Position numbers and translations under genes: made by a program
The notes under the pieces: generated by a model
Databases searched by the model: none
The model's input: the letters and a program-made list of their open reading frames with translations, nothing else
Told to the model about the DNA's origin: nothing
In this document: positions 33,571 through 41,825 of the stretch, in pieces
Layout: the number at the start of each line of letters is the position of its first letter
Position numbering within the stretch: the first letter of the stretch is position 1
NCBI GenBank assembly: GCA_027622275.1
Contig: JAQBZB010000001.1
Location: 1-64,000 of the forward strand
Length of the DNA: 64,000 bases
Reading direction: 5' to 3'
Source of the DNA: Planctomycetota bacterium
Lineage (GTDB): Bacteria; Planctomycetota; Planctomycetia; Pirellulales; Pirellulaceae

Positions 33571-35663
33571 CACAATAGCAGCCTTTGCCCCTTCATGGCT
33601 CGCACGAGGTCATCAAGTACGCGCGCCGCCTTGCTTGGCAAATCTTGCAGCGCGTCGCTCGTCGCGCCGTATCGCGCATCATCACAGGACTGCATAACGT
33701 CGCGCACTTGCGCAACGATCTCGTCGGTAATCCCCAGTTCACGCAGCTTGTTAACGGCATTCGTCGAAGTGAGAATTCCGTGCGGCGTGTTGGTCGCATC
33801 GGCCACCAGCCCGATCAGCGCTTCGCTAATTGCTTCGGCTCCGTTGCGTGAGTCGCCCACTTTCGCTTCGCGAATCGCCGCTTGCAACCGGTGTCTGGCA
33901 GCGGTGGCGGCACCTCGACGACGCTGAAGACTCGTGTCCGATTGAAGCCGCTGCACGCGCTGAGTCACCAACGCCACCACAAAGAACAACGCAGTCAGTC
34001 CGCCGAGGCTCAAGAACCAACGGTCCAGATGCACCGTTTCATCGCGGAGCTGGCGCAAATCAGTCACATTCGCAAAGATGCCTTCCGCACGCGATTCGAT
34101 GCCCGTGGCGTCGGCACGCTTTGGTCCCGACATCGCGATCTCGCCGCTGTCCAGGCGATCCGCTTCCGTCACTGTGATCGGGATCGGATCGGTCCGTAAC
34201 GTCACGAACGATTCTTTCTCGACGTCGAAATAGGAGATCGGAATCGGAGGAACTGCGGAGGTCTCGACGTTCTTTGGACGCAGGCTGTACGTGAACAACC
34301 GCGAGTCGCCGCGAGTCTCTTCCGTGGCTTCATAGACCTTGAAGTGCTGGGCGACGTCGTCGATGCTTTCCAACTTCGGGGCCAACGCGTTATCGAGCGT
34401 CCCCTCGCCTCGCAACCAGAGTGTCAGCGTCATGGGATCGCCGACCTTGGCCTCGTGCGGCGAAAGATCGGCACCGATCTCGAATCGGCCGACCGCGCCC
34501 GTATAAGAATCGGGCCGGCCGGCTGTCGGAACATCTTTCACGCGAACGGTCACGGGCTTGGCGAAGGCGTAGACCGGTTCACCTTCCAACTGGCCGCGCG
34601 TGTCAACGCGGACGCCGAAGATGCCCTTGACGGTCACCGGACCGAAGGCATACTCGCCGACCTTCTCGCCGACAAACGTCCGCGCGAACGTGTACTCCCA
34701 GTACTCCAGGCGACGGCCTCTCGCATCAGCACGCAACACACGCTTTGTATCGGGACGGAAGCCTTCGGTGCGGCCATCGAAGAAACTGTCAAAAGCACCA
34801 AAGCCACCGAAGCCGCCGCCGCCACCGAACGGTGAGCGGCTTGCTTCGCGGCCATTGATCGAGAAGCCGCCGCTCGTGCGGCTGCGCAGTGACGCCAGCC
34901 ACCGCTCGCCCGGGATCTTTGCTTGGATGCCCGCCGCCATTGCGTCATCCTCGGCCCAGGGCAGTGTCAACTGCACCAGCGGGCTCTGCACGGACAACGG
35001 ATCGCGATCGCTAAGCGGTTCGGGAGTTGGCTTGACCAACGCCTTCAGCGACACGTCGAACGGTTGCATCGGGTAAACCGATTCGTGGCTGGACGTCATC
35101 TCGAGGATGACGATGTCTTGATCCTTGGCCGCCACGACCGTGAGGGTCAGCGACTTCGCCGCCAACGGTTTGCCGTCGACTTCGACGATTGGTGCGGGAA
35201 TTTGCAGGTCGCCCGCCTCCTTCGGCGTCAGCGCATACTCATAGATGAAGCCCCGCCTATCGATTCGCCGCCTCCCGTTAATGATCGATGAGTCGACTCG
35301 CTGCGTCCCGGTTCGCCGCACTTCAAACGCATCGAACCCTTCGAGTTTAGGTTCAACGGGCTGGTCGAACTGGCTGAGAAAGATGCGATATCGGGCGCTT
35401 TCGCCTTCGTAGATCTTATCGCGATCCAACTCGACGATCACCTCGCGGTCTTGGGCGGTCAACGAGGTGGCGGTAAGGATGTTTGCAAACAGAGCGGCAA
35501 CGAACATCGCAATTTGGACTGCGGCGACTTGTCGCCGCTTTCCATTTTGTGGCGCAGCCGCTTTTCCAAGGTTGACGGTCTTCCAGAATAATAGCGGCTC
35601 CGCCGCAAATGAAAGCTGTGACAAGTCACAGCAGTCCAAATCTCGCTCGGCGTGTTCTCGCAT
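33570..35663 (-). CDS. BatD-family membrane protein
   Basis: The product is up to 697 residues. After a hydrophobic segment (MFVAALFANILTATSLTA) come immunoglobulin-like beta domains (VIVELDRDKIYEGESARYRIFLSQ; VYPMQPFDVSLKALVKP; GDPMTLTLWLRGEGTLDN). A transmembrane helix (LSLGGLTALFFVVALV) and a helical cytoplasmic tail (RHRLQAAIREAKVGDSR) follow. This is the BatD arrangement. Two starts are possible. The ATG at 35663 overlaps the stop of the upstream gene (TGATG), mirroring the batD/batE junction. The ATG at 35507 would give a normal signal peptide. Between them (35512-35641) lies a palindromic repeat that would be translated only if the first start is used. Confidence 0.85.
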   Translation of the reverse strand: MREHAERDLDCCDLSQLSFAAEPLLFWKTVNLGKAAAPQNGKRRQVAAVQIAMFVAALFANILTATSLTAQDREVIVELDRDKIYEGESARYRIFLSQFDQPVEPKLEGFDAFEVRRTGTQRVDSSIINGRRRIDRRGFIYEYALTPKEAGDLQIPAPIVEVDGKPLAAKSLTLTVVAAKDQDIVILEMTSSHESVYPMQPFDVSLKALVKPTPEPLSDRDPLSVQSPLVQLTLPWAEDDAMAAGIQAKIPGERWLASLRSRTSGGFSINGREASRSPFGGGGGFGGFGAFDSFFDGRTEGFRPDTKRVLRADARGRRLEYWEYTFARTFVGEKVGEYAFGPVTVKGIFGVRVDTRGQLEGEPVYAFAKPVTVRVKDVPTAGRPDSYTGAVGRFEIGADLSPHEAKVGDPMTLTLWLRGEGTLDNALAPKLESIDDVAQHFKVYEATEETRGDSRLFTYSLRPKNVETSAVPPIPISYFDVEKESFVTLRTDPIPITVTEADRLDSGEIAMSGPKRADATGIESRAEGIFANVTDLRQLRDETVHLDRWFLSLGGLTALFFVVALVTQRVQRLQSDTSLQRRRGAATAARHRLQAAIREAKVGDSRNGAEAISEALIGLVADATNTPHGILTSTNAVNKLRELGITDEIVAQVRDVMQSCDDARYGATSDALQDLPSKAARVLDDLVRAMKGQRLLL
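35512..35641. repeat. Palindromic element ATTTGGACTGCGGCGAC at the batC-batD junction
   Basis: The outer arms ATTTGGACTGC (35512-35522) and GCAGTCCAAAT (35631-35641) enclose two inner hairpins, GGCGACTTGTCGCC and TGTGACAAGTCACA, and a GCGGCTCCGCCGC hairpin. The whole 130-bp element lies in the 5' part of the batD reading frame. Confidence 0.85.
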
Positions 35664-37330
35664 CACCAATCCCGATCTACGCGGAAGTTTCCTTGCAGCG
35701 CGCGCAGCTGCTCCTTTTTTCGTTCGCGATGTTCGCGTTCGCGTTGTCGAGCCTTGCTTAGTATCGCTTCGGCCTGCTGCCGTGAAAGATCTTTCTGTTG
35801 CTGCTCTTGATTACTGTTCTGTTCGTCTTGTTGCTGCTGACTCTGCTTTTCCCGCTCCTGGTCGTTTTTGTCTTGCTGCTGCTGCTCTTGACGGTCGTCT
35901 TGTTGATCTTTTTGTTGGTCGTCCTTTTGGTCTTGCTGTTTCTCGTCAGGCGGAGTCTTCGGCGCAATCTCTTTCAGCATTCGCAATGCCTCCTCCTGCT
36001 TGGGACGAGCGTCTTGCCAGTTTCCATCTTGGAGGTCATTGGAAGCATCGCGGGCCAGATCGGCGATCTTCGGCGCGAGTTCGATGGCCTTCTCGTACGA
36101 TTCTTTCATCGCGGCCTGCGTCTGTTGTTGCTGCTGTTGCTGCTGGTCGTCGGTGGGCGGTCCGATCTCGGGCTGCGTGATGTTGCCTTCCTGGAGTTGC
36201 GCCAAGCCTTGTTGCGCTCTCGCCGGTAGCGTCTCACTCCAGCCAGCAATATAGCGTTGGTCACGCGAGATCAATTCGCGATCGACCAACGCTTCGTCCA
36301 CGGCTTCCTCGGCGAGGACAGAGACGGTTGTATCAACGAGCGATTGCTCCGTCTTCGTCGCCTTTTGCACGACTTGCTCGTAGGGTGCCACCGCACGATA
36401 AACCTCGTTCAAAGAATCAATCGCTTCCGCCTGCGCGGACATCGCCGAAGCTAACTCGCGAACGACCAGATCGTCGGCCGCGCGAAACATCGCGCTCTTC
36501 GCGTGCTGAGCCAGTTGCTTCAAGGCTTGCGCCGCCTGAGCCGTCGTGGCGTCCGCGGGTTGGTCGCCGGTCAACGCAGCCGCGAGCTTCTGTTGCAGCG
36601 GCTCGATCTCATCGGCCAGGAGACGCTGCGAGTGCTCGGTCTGTGCGATCGCTTGCCGTTGGCGCGGCGAACCGTCGATCTGGCCCAGTGCTTTCGCGGC
36701 GGCTTCGAGCATCCGCTGCTCGCCTTCGATCCATTCCAGGAACTGAAGCAGATCCATCTCTTCTCGACGCTTCTCACGGTCTCGCTGTGCCCAAACATCA
36801 TCCATGTGTTTAATCCACAAACGAAGCAGTTCGAGGTTTCTTCGCGCGGACGCGTGACCGCTGTCGACGCGCAAGCAATCGCGATAGTGCATCACCGCTT
36901 GATGGAGCAGTTTCACGCCTTGTTCGCGAGTCGCGGCATCGGCCTGCTCGGGCTTGTCGCCGAACAGCTCTGTTGCCTGTTGAGCGACAAGGCAACCGAG
37001 ATTGTAGTGCGAGGATGCGGCCAGTGTTGGCTCGCGGGCGATCGCTGTTTGTTGGAACAGGTCCGTTGCTTCTTCCCGCTTGCCTTGCGCGGCGAGAGCG
37101 CAGGCGCGATCGTACGTGACTCGCGGCTCGTCGGGAAGTGCTTTCTGGGCTTCCGCAAATGACTCCGCCGCCGCGTCGTAATCGCCCGCTTGATGTTGCT
37201 TCAGTCCGGTGCGGACTTGCTGTCTGGCCGAACTGGTTGCACCGCGAGCCGATTCAGCAACGAACATCGCCGCGCACAAACCGGCACCGCCCAAGAGCAA
37301 AGTGAATTGGTTTCGAGTTCGGGAGATCAT
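35663..37330 (-). CDS. BatC-like TPR protein with Gln-rich charged tail
   Basis: A 555-residue protein with a signal peptide or anchor (FTLLLGGAGLCAAMFVAESARG). TPR units (QQVRTGLKQHQAGDYDAAAESFAEAQKALP; RVTYDRACALAAQGKREEATDLF; SSHYNLGCLVAQQ) occupy the first third. Long helices, probably coiled coils, follow (about 180-400). From about 395 the sequence is extremely Gln-rich, with an eight-residue Gln run; from about 460 a region of almost only Q, D, K, E and R follows. It ends in RVDRDW. It replaces BatC in the operon. The start at 37330 removes 47 residues that translate an intergenic palindrome cluster. Confidence 0.85.
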   Translation of the reverse strand: MISRTRNQFTLLLGGAGLCAAMFVAESARGATSSARQQVRTGLKQHQAGDYDAAAESFAEAQKALPDEPRVTYDRACALAAQGKREEATDLFQQTAIAREPTLAASSHYNLGCLVAQQATELFGDKPEQADAATREQGVKLLHQAVMHYRDCLRVDSGHASARRNLELLRLWIKHMDDVWAQRDREKRREEMDLLQFLEWIEGEQRMLEAAAKALGQIDGSPRQRQAIAQTEHSQRLLADEIEPLQQKLAAALTGDQPADATTAQAAQALKQLAQHAKSAMFRAADDLVVRELASAMSAQAEAIDSLNEVYRAVAPYEQVVQKATKTEQSLVDTTVSVLAEEAVDEALVDRELISRDQRYIAGWSETLPARAQQGLAQLQEGNITQPEIGPPTDDQQQQQQQQTQAAMKESYEKAIELAPKIADLARDASNDLQDGNWQDARPKQEEALRMLKEIAPKTPPDEKQQDQKDDQQKDQQDDRQEQQQQDKNDQEREKQSQQQQDEQNSNQEQQQKDLSRQQAEAILSKARQREREHRERKKEQLRALQGNFRVDRDW

Positions 37331-37354
37331 GCGAGTTCTGTCATCGATTCCTGT

Positions 37355-37602
37355 CCCCAACGAGCTTGTCTCGTTGGGACAAAAGATTCGTGAGTTAATA
37401 GTGCAAGCCAGCCGGCCCGAGACCCCAACGGGCTTGCCCCGTTCGGTGAATGAGATTCGGAGCCGCCGCACTTTCGCTCAGCGACTCGACCTCGCTGAAT
37501 CTTATTCACCCACGAGACAAGCTCGTGGGGGCCTTGGGTTTTCAATCGCATTGTACTAACTCGATAATCTTTGGTTCCAACGGGGCGAGCCCGTTGGGGA
37601 CC
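37355..37602. repeat. Cluster of related CCAACGAGCTTGTCTCGTTGG palindromes
   Basis: Three or four related hairpins lie in the batB-batC junction: CCAACGAGCTTGTCTCGTTG near 37356, CCAACGGGCTTGCCCCGTT near 37424, CCCACGAGACAAGCTCGTGG near 37507 and CCAACGGGGCGAGCCCGTTG near 37578. The last overlaps the 3' end of batB and encodes its final residues. Confidence 0.85.
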
Positions 37603-38587
37603 GAGCAATTACCATTTCCACCAATAGTGCCGCTAATCCTAATACGACGAACCATTGAAACCGTTCGCGGTACCGCTTTCTCTTATCGGCGGAGATCTCG
37701 CCGCGCGTGAGCCCCGCCAAATGTTGCGAGTAGACCTGTCCCAAATCGTAGGCTCGGGTCTTGGCCGGAATATAGGCCCCCTCGGTCGTCAAGGCGATCT
37801 CTCTCAGCAAGGCCTCGTCCATTTTCGACCAGACTTCCTGTCCGTCGTGTTTCATATACGTGAGACTGCCCGTTTCGTCCCGGATCGGAATCCTCATCCC
37901 TTCTTCCGTGTCGCCCAGGCCGACACAAATCACTTTCACACCGCGCTGGGCCGCCGCCTGTGCTGCCTCGGCCGGGTACGAATCGTGATCCTCGCCGTCG
38001 GTGATTAAGACGATTACCTGATCGCGATCATGCCGCGGCTCCATCGATTCAAGTGCCTTGCGAATCGCGTCGCCGATCAGGCTGCCGCCGCGCGGAGCGC
38101 TGTCCGGATCGGTCTCGTCGAGTACCAACTGGAAGAAACCCTGATCGGTTGTCAGTGGCGACTGCACCACGGCCGCGCCCGCGAACGCGATCAAGCCGAC
38201 TCGGTCTCCTTGTAAGTACTGCAAGAGATCGCGAATGTCGGATTTGGCGCGTTCGAGCCGGTTCGGCGCGACATCCTCGGCCAACATGCTGCGCGATACA
38301 TCCAGCAGCACAAACATGTCGACGCCGCGAGCCTGCACATCCTCGAAGTACACACCCCAACGAGGCCGCGCGGCCGCGAACGTCAACAGCCCCAAACCGA
38401 CAAGCAGCACGACGCCTTTTGTCCAAATGCGTCCCCTGGCGATCGCCGGCATCAGCCGAGGCAACATCACGTCGCCCGCGAAGCGATGCGCCGCAGTTGC
38501 TCGACGACGCTGGGCGTAGACCAGCAAACCGCCAACGACAGGCAGCAGCCAGAGCAGGAGTAGGAGTTGGGGTGATTCGAGGTACAT
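37556..38587 (-). CDS. BatB-like von Willebrand factor A membrane protein
   Basis: A 343-residue membrane protein. Two N-terminal transmembrane helices (LLLLLWLLPVVGGLLVY and GVVLLVGLGLLTFAAA) precede a VWA domain with the MIDAS motif DVSRSM, the conserved Thr of SPLTTDQGFF and ITDGEDHD. One C-terminal helix (WFVVLGLAALLVEMVIA) follows. This is the BatA/BatB pattern. The final residues RSPTGSPRWNQRLSS are encoded by a palindromic repeat rather than by family sequence. The ATG at 38587 is preferred to the TTG at 38593. It lies between two repeat clusters in the operon. Confidence 0.9.
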   Translation of the reverse strand: MYLESPQLLLLLWLLPVVGGLLVYAQRRRATAAHRFAGDVMLPRLMPAIARGRIWTKGVVLLVGLGLLTFAAARPRWGVYFEDVQARGVDMFVLLDVSRSMLAEDVAPNRLERAKSDIRDLLQYLQGDRVGLIAFAGAAVVQSPLTTDQGFFQLVLDETDPDSAPRGGSLIGDAIRKALESMEPRHDRDQVIVLITDGEDHDSYPAEAAQAAAQRGVKVICVGLGDTEEGMRIPIRDETGSLTYMKHDGQEVWSKMDEALLREIALTTEGAYIPAKTRAYDLGQVYSQHLAGLTRGEISADKRKRYRERFQWFVVLGLAALLVEMVIARSPTGSPRWNQRLSS

Positions 38588-38604
38588 TTGCAATTGGGTT
38601 CGAC

Positions 38605-38727
38605 AAAGTAGCCGTCACGCTCCGTCGTGACGAGCCTTAGAGGGGAAAGTCTAATCGTTAGCGAGCGCCTCTCTGAGACTCGGCTCGGGGTTCAAGGCTC
38701 ATCACGACGGAGCGTGATGGCTACTTT
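38605..38727. repeat. Palindromic element AGTAGCCGTCACGCTCC, copy A
   Basis: Near-perfect 34-bp arms at 38605-38638 and 38694-38727 with a 55-base spacer. The right arm ends CTACTTT, and the stop codon of batA (38726-38728, TAA on the minus strand) uses its terminal bases. It has the same sequence family as 40766-40884. Confidence 0.9.
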
Positions 38728-39796
38728 AAGGTAACGATCGAAAACGCGTGCAACGCAAAGTTAGTTCGGTCACGATTAACGCGAGACCCGGCAGCAACCA
38801 CCATTGGAACAATTCGCGGTATTCCGTGTAGAGGCGGCCTTCGAGACGTGTCTTTTCCAGGCTGTCGATATCGTGATACACATCTTCAAGTGCGTTCGTA
38901 TCCTTTGCATTGAAGTAACGGCCGTGGGTTGTCTCGGCCAGCATCTTGAGCGCCGCTTCATCAAGCTGAACGGGCTGCTGGACAAGCTGCTCGCGGCCAA
39001 ACGGGTCGGGGATGCGGAACGGTGCCATGCCGGTTGTACCGACGCCAATTGAGTAGATCTTGATGCCAAAGCTCTCGGCGGCCTTGGCGGCATCCGCCGG
39101 TTCGATCACCCCCGCGGTATTCCCGCCGTCCGACAGCAGAATGATCACTTTGCTCTTCGCCTGCGAATCGCGCAATCGTTCGACGGCTAATGCCACGGCA
39201 TCACCGATCGCCGTGGCACGCTCCTCGTCCAGAAGCCGGAGATTGATCACGTTGCCTTCCCGGTCATACACCGGTTGCGCGATCTCAACGGACTTGAGCA
39301 CTTCCAGCAACGCACCGTGATCCAGCGTCAACGGTGCCTTGGCTTCGGCGAAACCGCCGAACGAGACGAGCCCAATCTGATCATCAGGCCGTCCCGGCAA
39401 TCGTCCGTCGCCGGCGACGAAGTCATGGAAGACCGCTTTCACGGCTTCCAAACGGTCAACGCGGTTGCCTTCGAGTTGAAAGTCCAACGCCTGCATCGAG
39501 CCGGAACGATCGATGCACATGACAATCGCGACGCCTTCCGTTTGAATACGGAAGTCTTTGAGCCCGTGCTGAGGTCTCGCCACGGCAACGATCACCAGCA
39601 ACATTCCGGCGAATCGCAACCACGGCAACCGCCGCTTCACACGTTGTGCAAACGTCACCGGCAACGACTCAAGCAGCCGCACACTCGAATACACAACCGC
39701 CCCGCGACGCTCGCCGCGCATCGAGATCACCGTTGCCAGCAACAGCGGCCAGCACATCAACAACCACAGCGGTTCGGCTAAACGCAGCTCGCTCAT
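38726..39796 (-). CDS. BatA-like von Willebrand factor A membrane protein
   Basis: The 356-residue product has two N-terminal helices (PLWLLMCWPLLLATVI and WLRFAGMLLVIVAVA), a VWA domain with MIDAS CIDRSGSM, LVSFGGFAEAKAPLTLDHGAL, TAIGDAVALAVERL and LLSDGGNTAG, and a final helix (WWLLPGLALIVTELTL). VWA-MIDAS domains bind divalent metal and a protein partner. In this operon the MoxR ATPase is the likely chaperone-like partner. Its ATG overlaps the stop of the preceding gene by four bases (ATGA). The stop codon lies in a palindromic element. Confidence 0.92.
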   Translation of the reverse strand: MSELRLAEPLWLLMCWPLLLATVISMRGERRGAVVYSSVRLLESLPVTFAQRVKRRLPWLRFAGMLLVIVAVARPQHGLKDFRIQTEGVAIVMCIDRSGSMQALDFQLEGNRVDRLEAVKAVFHDFVAGDGRLPGRPDDQIGLVSFGGFAEAKAPLTLDHGALLEVLKSVEIAQPVYDREGNVINLRLLDEERATAIGDAVALAVERLRDSQAKSKVIILLSDGGNTAGVIEPADAAKAAESFGIKIYSIGVGTTGMAPFRIPDPFGREQLVQQPVQLDEAALKMLAETTHGRYFNAKDTNALEDVYHDIDSLEKTRLEGRLYTEYRELFQWWLLPGLALIVTELTLRCTRFRSLP

Positions 39797-40773
39797 GCCA
39801 CCGGCTCTCCTTCGGCGAGTCCGACGAAACGACGCGCGCGGTAATACGATTCTTGAACATCCGACGACTGCGGAAGAAAGCGGGCGAACTTGACCAGGTC
39901 GGCGGATTCGAGGAAGTCTTTCAAGCGGTCCCGTTCTTCACGGGAGAATCGTTCCCCGGCTCCAATCTCGCGGAGAAACTCTTCGGTTGTCTGTTCCGGT
40001 GCGTGGACGCCGGTCGTGCCTTCGATGTACATGCGGACGATGGCGGTCAGCCGGACGTAAAATATCTTGATGTTGTCGCGAGTCGCTTGCTCACGCCAGA
40101 GTTTCTCCAATTCTCGACTCGCCAACTCGCGCGGCGTCAGTTGTACCGCGACCGAATTGATCGTGCGGCCGATGATCAGCCAGGCCGCAGCAGCGCCGAC
40201 GGACAACAGAACCACAGCCGCACCGATCGACCAGGCCACCCAGGCCCGCGACGGCGGTAAATCGACCGGCGCGGCGAAGCCTTCCAAATCGGATAGCGAG
40301 GGAGCTTCCGAAGCAACGACGGACAGGATGTTCAACGTGAGAGCTTCGGTCTCGATGGTGTGCGGCTGGCCGTCTCCGTTCGGCCGAGCGTCCTTGAAGG
40401 TGATCGTAATGGGATCGATCTGCAACGCACCGGTCGTCGTCGGTTCGAGCGTGTAGATCTGGCGAACGATTTGCCGCTGATCGCGAGTTTCCGGCAGCGG
40501 CTCGCGAAAGTCACGGATGATGAAATCTCCCATCGCGTCGCCAAACGGTGGCGATTCGACTTCCACACCTTGTTCGTGATCGATCGTCAACGTCAGCGTC
40601 GGTTCGTCGGACAGGCGGGCCGGCTCGGGAGCGACTTCGACCGTGACGATGACGGGTCCGCGCTCCAGCTTCGTTCGCGCGACGTGCGAAGTTTCGGCCG
40701 TTCTGTTGTTCACCGCCTCTTGCCTGCCGCAACCTAAGATCGCGACCAACATGAGAGCGATTAATGTAGCCAT
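39793..40773 (-). CDS. Bat-operon membrane lipoprotein (BatD/DUF4381-like)
   Basis: A 326-residue protein with a probable lipobox (ALMLVAILGC). A beta-rich periplasmic region (PVIVTVEVAPEPARLSDEPTLTLTIDHEQGVEVESPPFGD...) resembles BatD beta domains. One transmembrane helix (AWSIGAAVVLLSVGAAAAWLIIG) and a helical cytoplasmic domain (RELASRELEKLWREQATRDNIKIFYVRLTAIVRMYIEGTTGVHAPEQTTEEFLREI) of the DUF4381 or BatD C-terminal kind follow. The start ATG at 40773 lies inside a palindrome arm; an alternative is the ATG at 40752. The longer ORF to 40914 runs entirely through the palindrome. Confidence 0.83.
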   Translation of the reverse strand: MATLIALMLVAILGCGRQEAVNNRTAETSHVARTKLERGPVIVTVEVAPEPARLSDEPTLTLTIDHEQGVEVESPPFGDAMGDFIIRDFREPLPETRDQRQIVRQIYTLEPTTTGALQIDPITITFKDARPNGDGQPHTIETEALTLNILSVVASEAPSLSDLEGFAAPVDLPPSRAWVAWSIGAAVVLLSVGAAAAWLIIGRTINSVAVQLTPRELASRELEKLWREQATRDNIKIFYVRLTAIVRMYIEGTTGVHAPEQTTEEFLREIGAGERFSREERDRLKDFLESADLVKFARFLPQSSDVQESYYRARRFVGLAEGEPVA

Positions 40774-40884
40774 CACGCTCCGCCGTGATGAGCCTAATGC
40801 AAAGGGCGTCGAATTGATGATAAGCCATTGCGAAACACCAACGGTTAACTTGGCAGGCTCATCACGGCGGAGCGTGATGGCTAC
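40766..40884. repeat. Palindromic element AGTAGCCATCACGCTCC, copy B
   Basis: A perfect 30-bp inverted repeat (40766-40795 and 40855-40884), about 2 kb from copy A in the same operon. The arm facing the downstream gene contains the CAT (ATG on the minus strand, 40771-40773) used as its likely start. Confidence 0.92.
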
Positions 40885-40918
40885 TTTGCGCCACTCTAGT
40901 CGTGTCTTTGGCATCGCT

Positions 40919-41806
40919 CTAGCGAAATCGCTTTTCTCTCATGCGGAAGAACTTTCGCAAACTCAGCAGGTAGTCTCCTTGTGTTCCGACCGGCAACTGA
41001 TCGACGCCCATTCGTCTCAGCTGCTGAGCAAGGACCTCGCTTCGTTGATCGTTGTGCGAAGCGAACAATTCGCGAACGCGCGGGTGACGCGTGTCGACTT
41101 CGATCACCTCGCCGGTTTCAGCATCGCGGAAACTGACGAAGCCAACGTCGGGCAACGCCTGTTCGCGCTGATCCGAAACCGTGATCGCCGTCAGGTCGTG
41201 CCGGCGGTTCGACATGGCGAGCGTCTGGCGCGGCAACTCGCCGAGAAAGTCGCTGATCAGGAACACGACCGCGCGCCGCTTCTGCACCCGATTCAGAAAC
41301 TCGAGCGCGGTATCGAATTTCGTTTCGCGGGAGACCGGATGCACGTCGACCAACTGGCGGATCATCCGCAAGACGTGGCCTTTGCCCTTGCGGGGCGGGA
41401 TGAATTCGATGACCTCGTCACAGAACGTGATCAAGCCGACTTTGTCATTGTTCTTGAGCGCCGAGAACATCAGCATCGCCGCGATCTCGATCACCAGATC
41501 CAGCTTCGATTGGTCGGTCGAACCAAAGATGCCGGACGCCGAAATGTCAACGACGAACAGCACGGTCAACTCTCGCTCTTCGCAGTAGCGTTTGATGAAG
41601 CAGTCGCCCGTGCGGGCCGTCACGTTCCAGTCGATCGTGCGGATGTCGTCGCCCGGCTGATACAGACGGACCTCGTCAAACTCCATGCCGCGCCCGCGAA
41701 ACACGCTTTTATATTGCCCCGCGAACAGATCGTTGACCGTGCGATTCGCGACGATCTGGATGTGCTGGACCTTCTTCAGGATGTCGGCAATGTTGGTGGC
41801 GGGCAT
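40919..41806 (-). CDS. DUF58 domain protein
   Basis: A 295-residue cytoplasmic protein with the DUF58 signature: GQYKSVFRGRGMEFDEVRLYQPGDDIRTIDWNVTART. A degenerate VWA-like fold follows (TVLFVVDISASGIFG with D-x-S-x-S, VGLITFCDEV, VVFLISDFLGE). DUF58 proteins are almost always encoded next to MoxR ATPases, as here (19 bp after moxR), and are proposed substrates or adaptors of MoxR. It ends in RKFFRMREKRFR. The palindrome at 40766-40884 separates it from the next operon gene. Confidence 0.93.
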   Translation of the reverse strand: MPATNIADILKKVQHIQIVANRTVNDLFAGQYKSVFRGRGMEFDEVRLYQPGDDIRTIDWNVTARTGDCFIKRYCEERELTVLFVVDISASGIFGSTDQSKLDLVIEIAAMLMFSALKNNDKVGLITFCDEVIEFIPPRKGKGHVLRMIRQLVDVHPVSRETKFDTALEFLNRVQKRRAVVFLISDFLGELPRQTLAMSNRRHDLTAITVSDQREQALPDVGFVSFRDAETGEVIEVDTRHPRVRELFASHNDQRSEVLAQQLRRMGVDQLPVGTQGDYLLSLRKFFRMREKRFR

Positions 41807-41825
41807 GAGTTCGCGCGGAGTGAGA

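Noticed and set aside
35798-36229. Leu-rich plus-strand frame that resembles a membrane protein
   Set aside because: It is the complement of the Gln-rich tail of the BatC-like gene (CAG/CAA versus CTG/TTG), so the hydrophobicity is an artefact.
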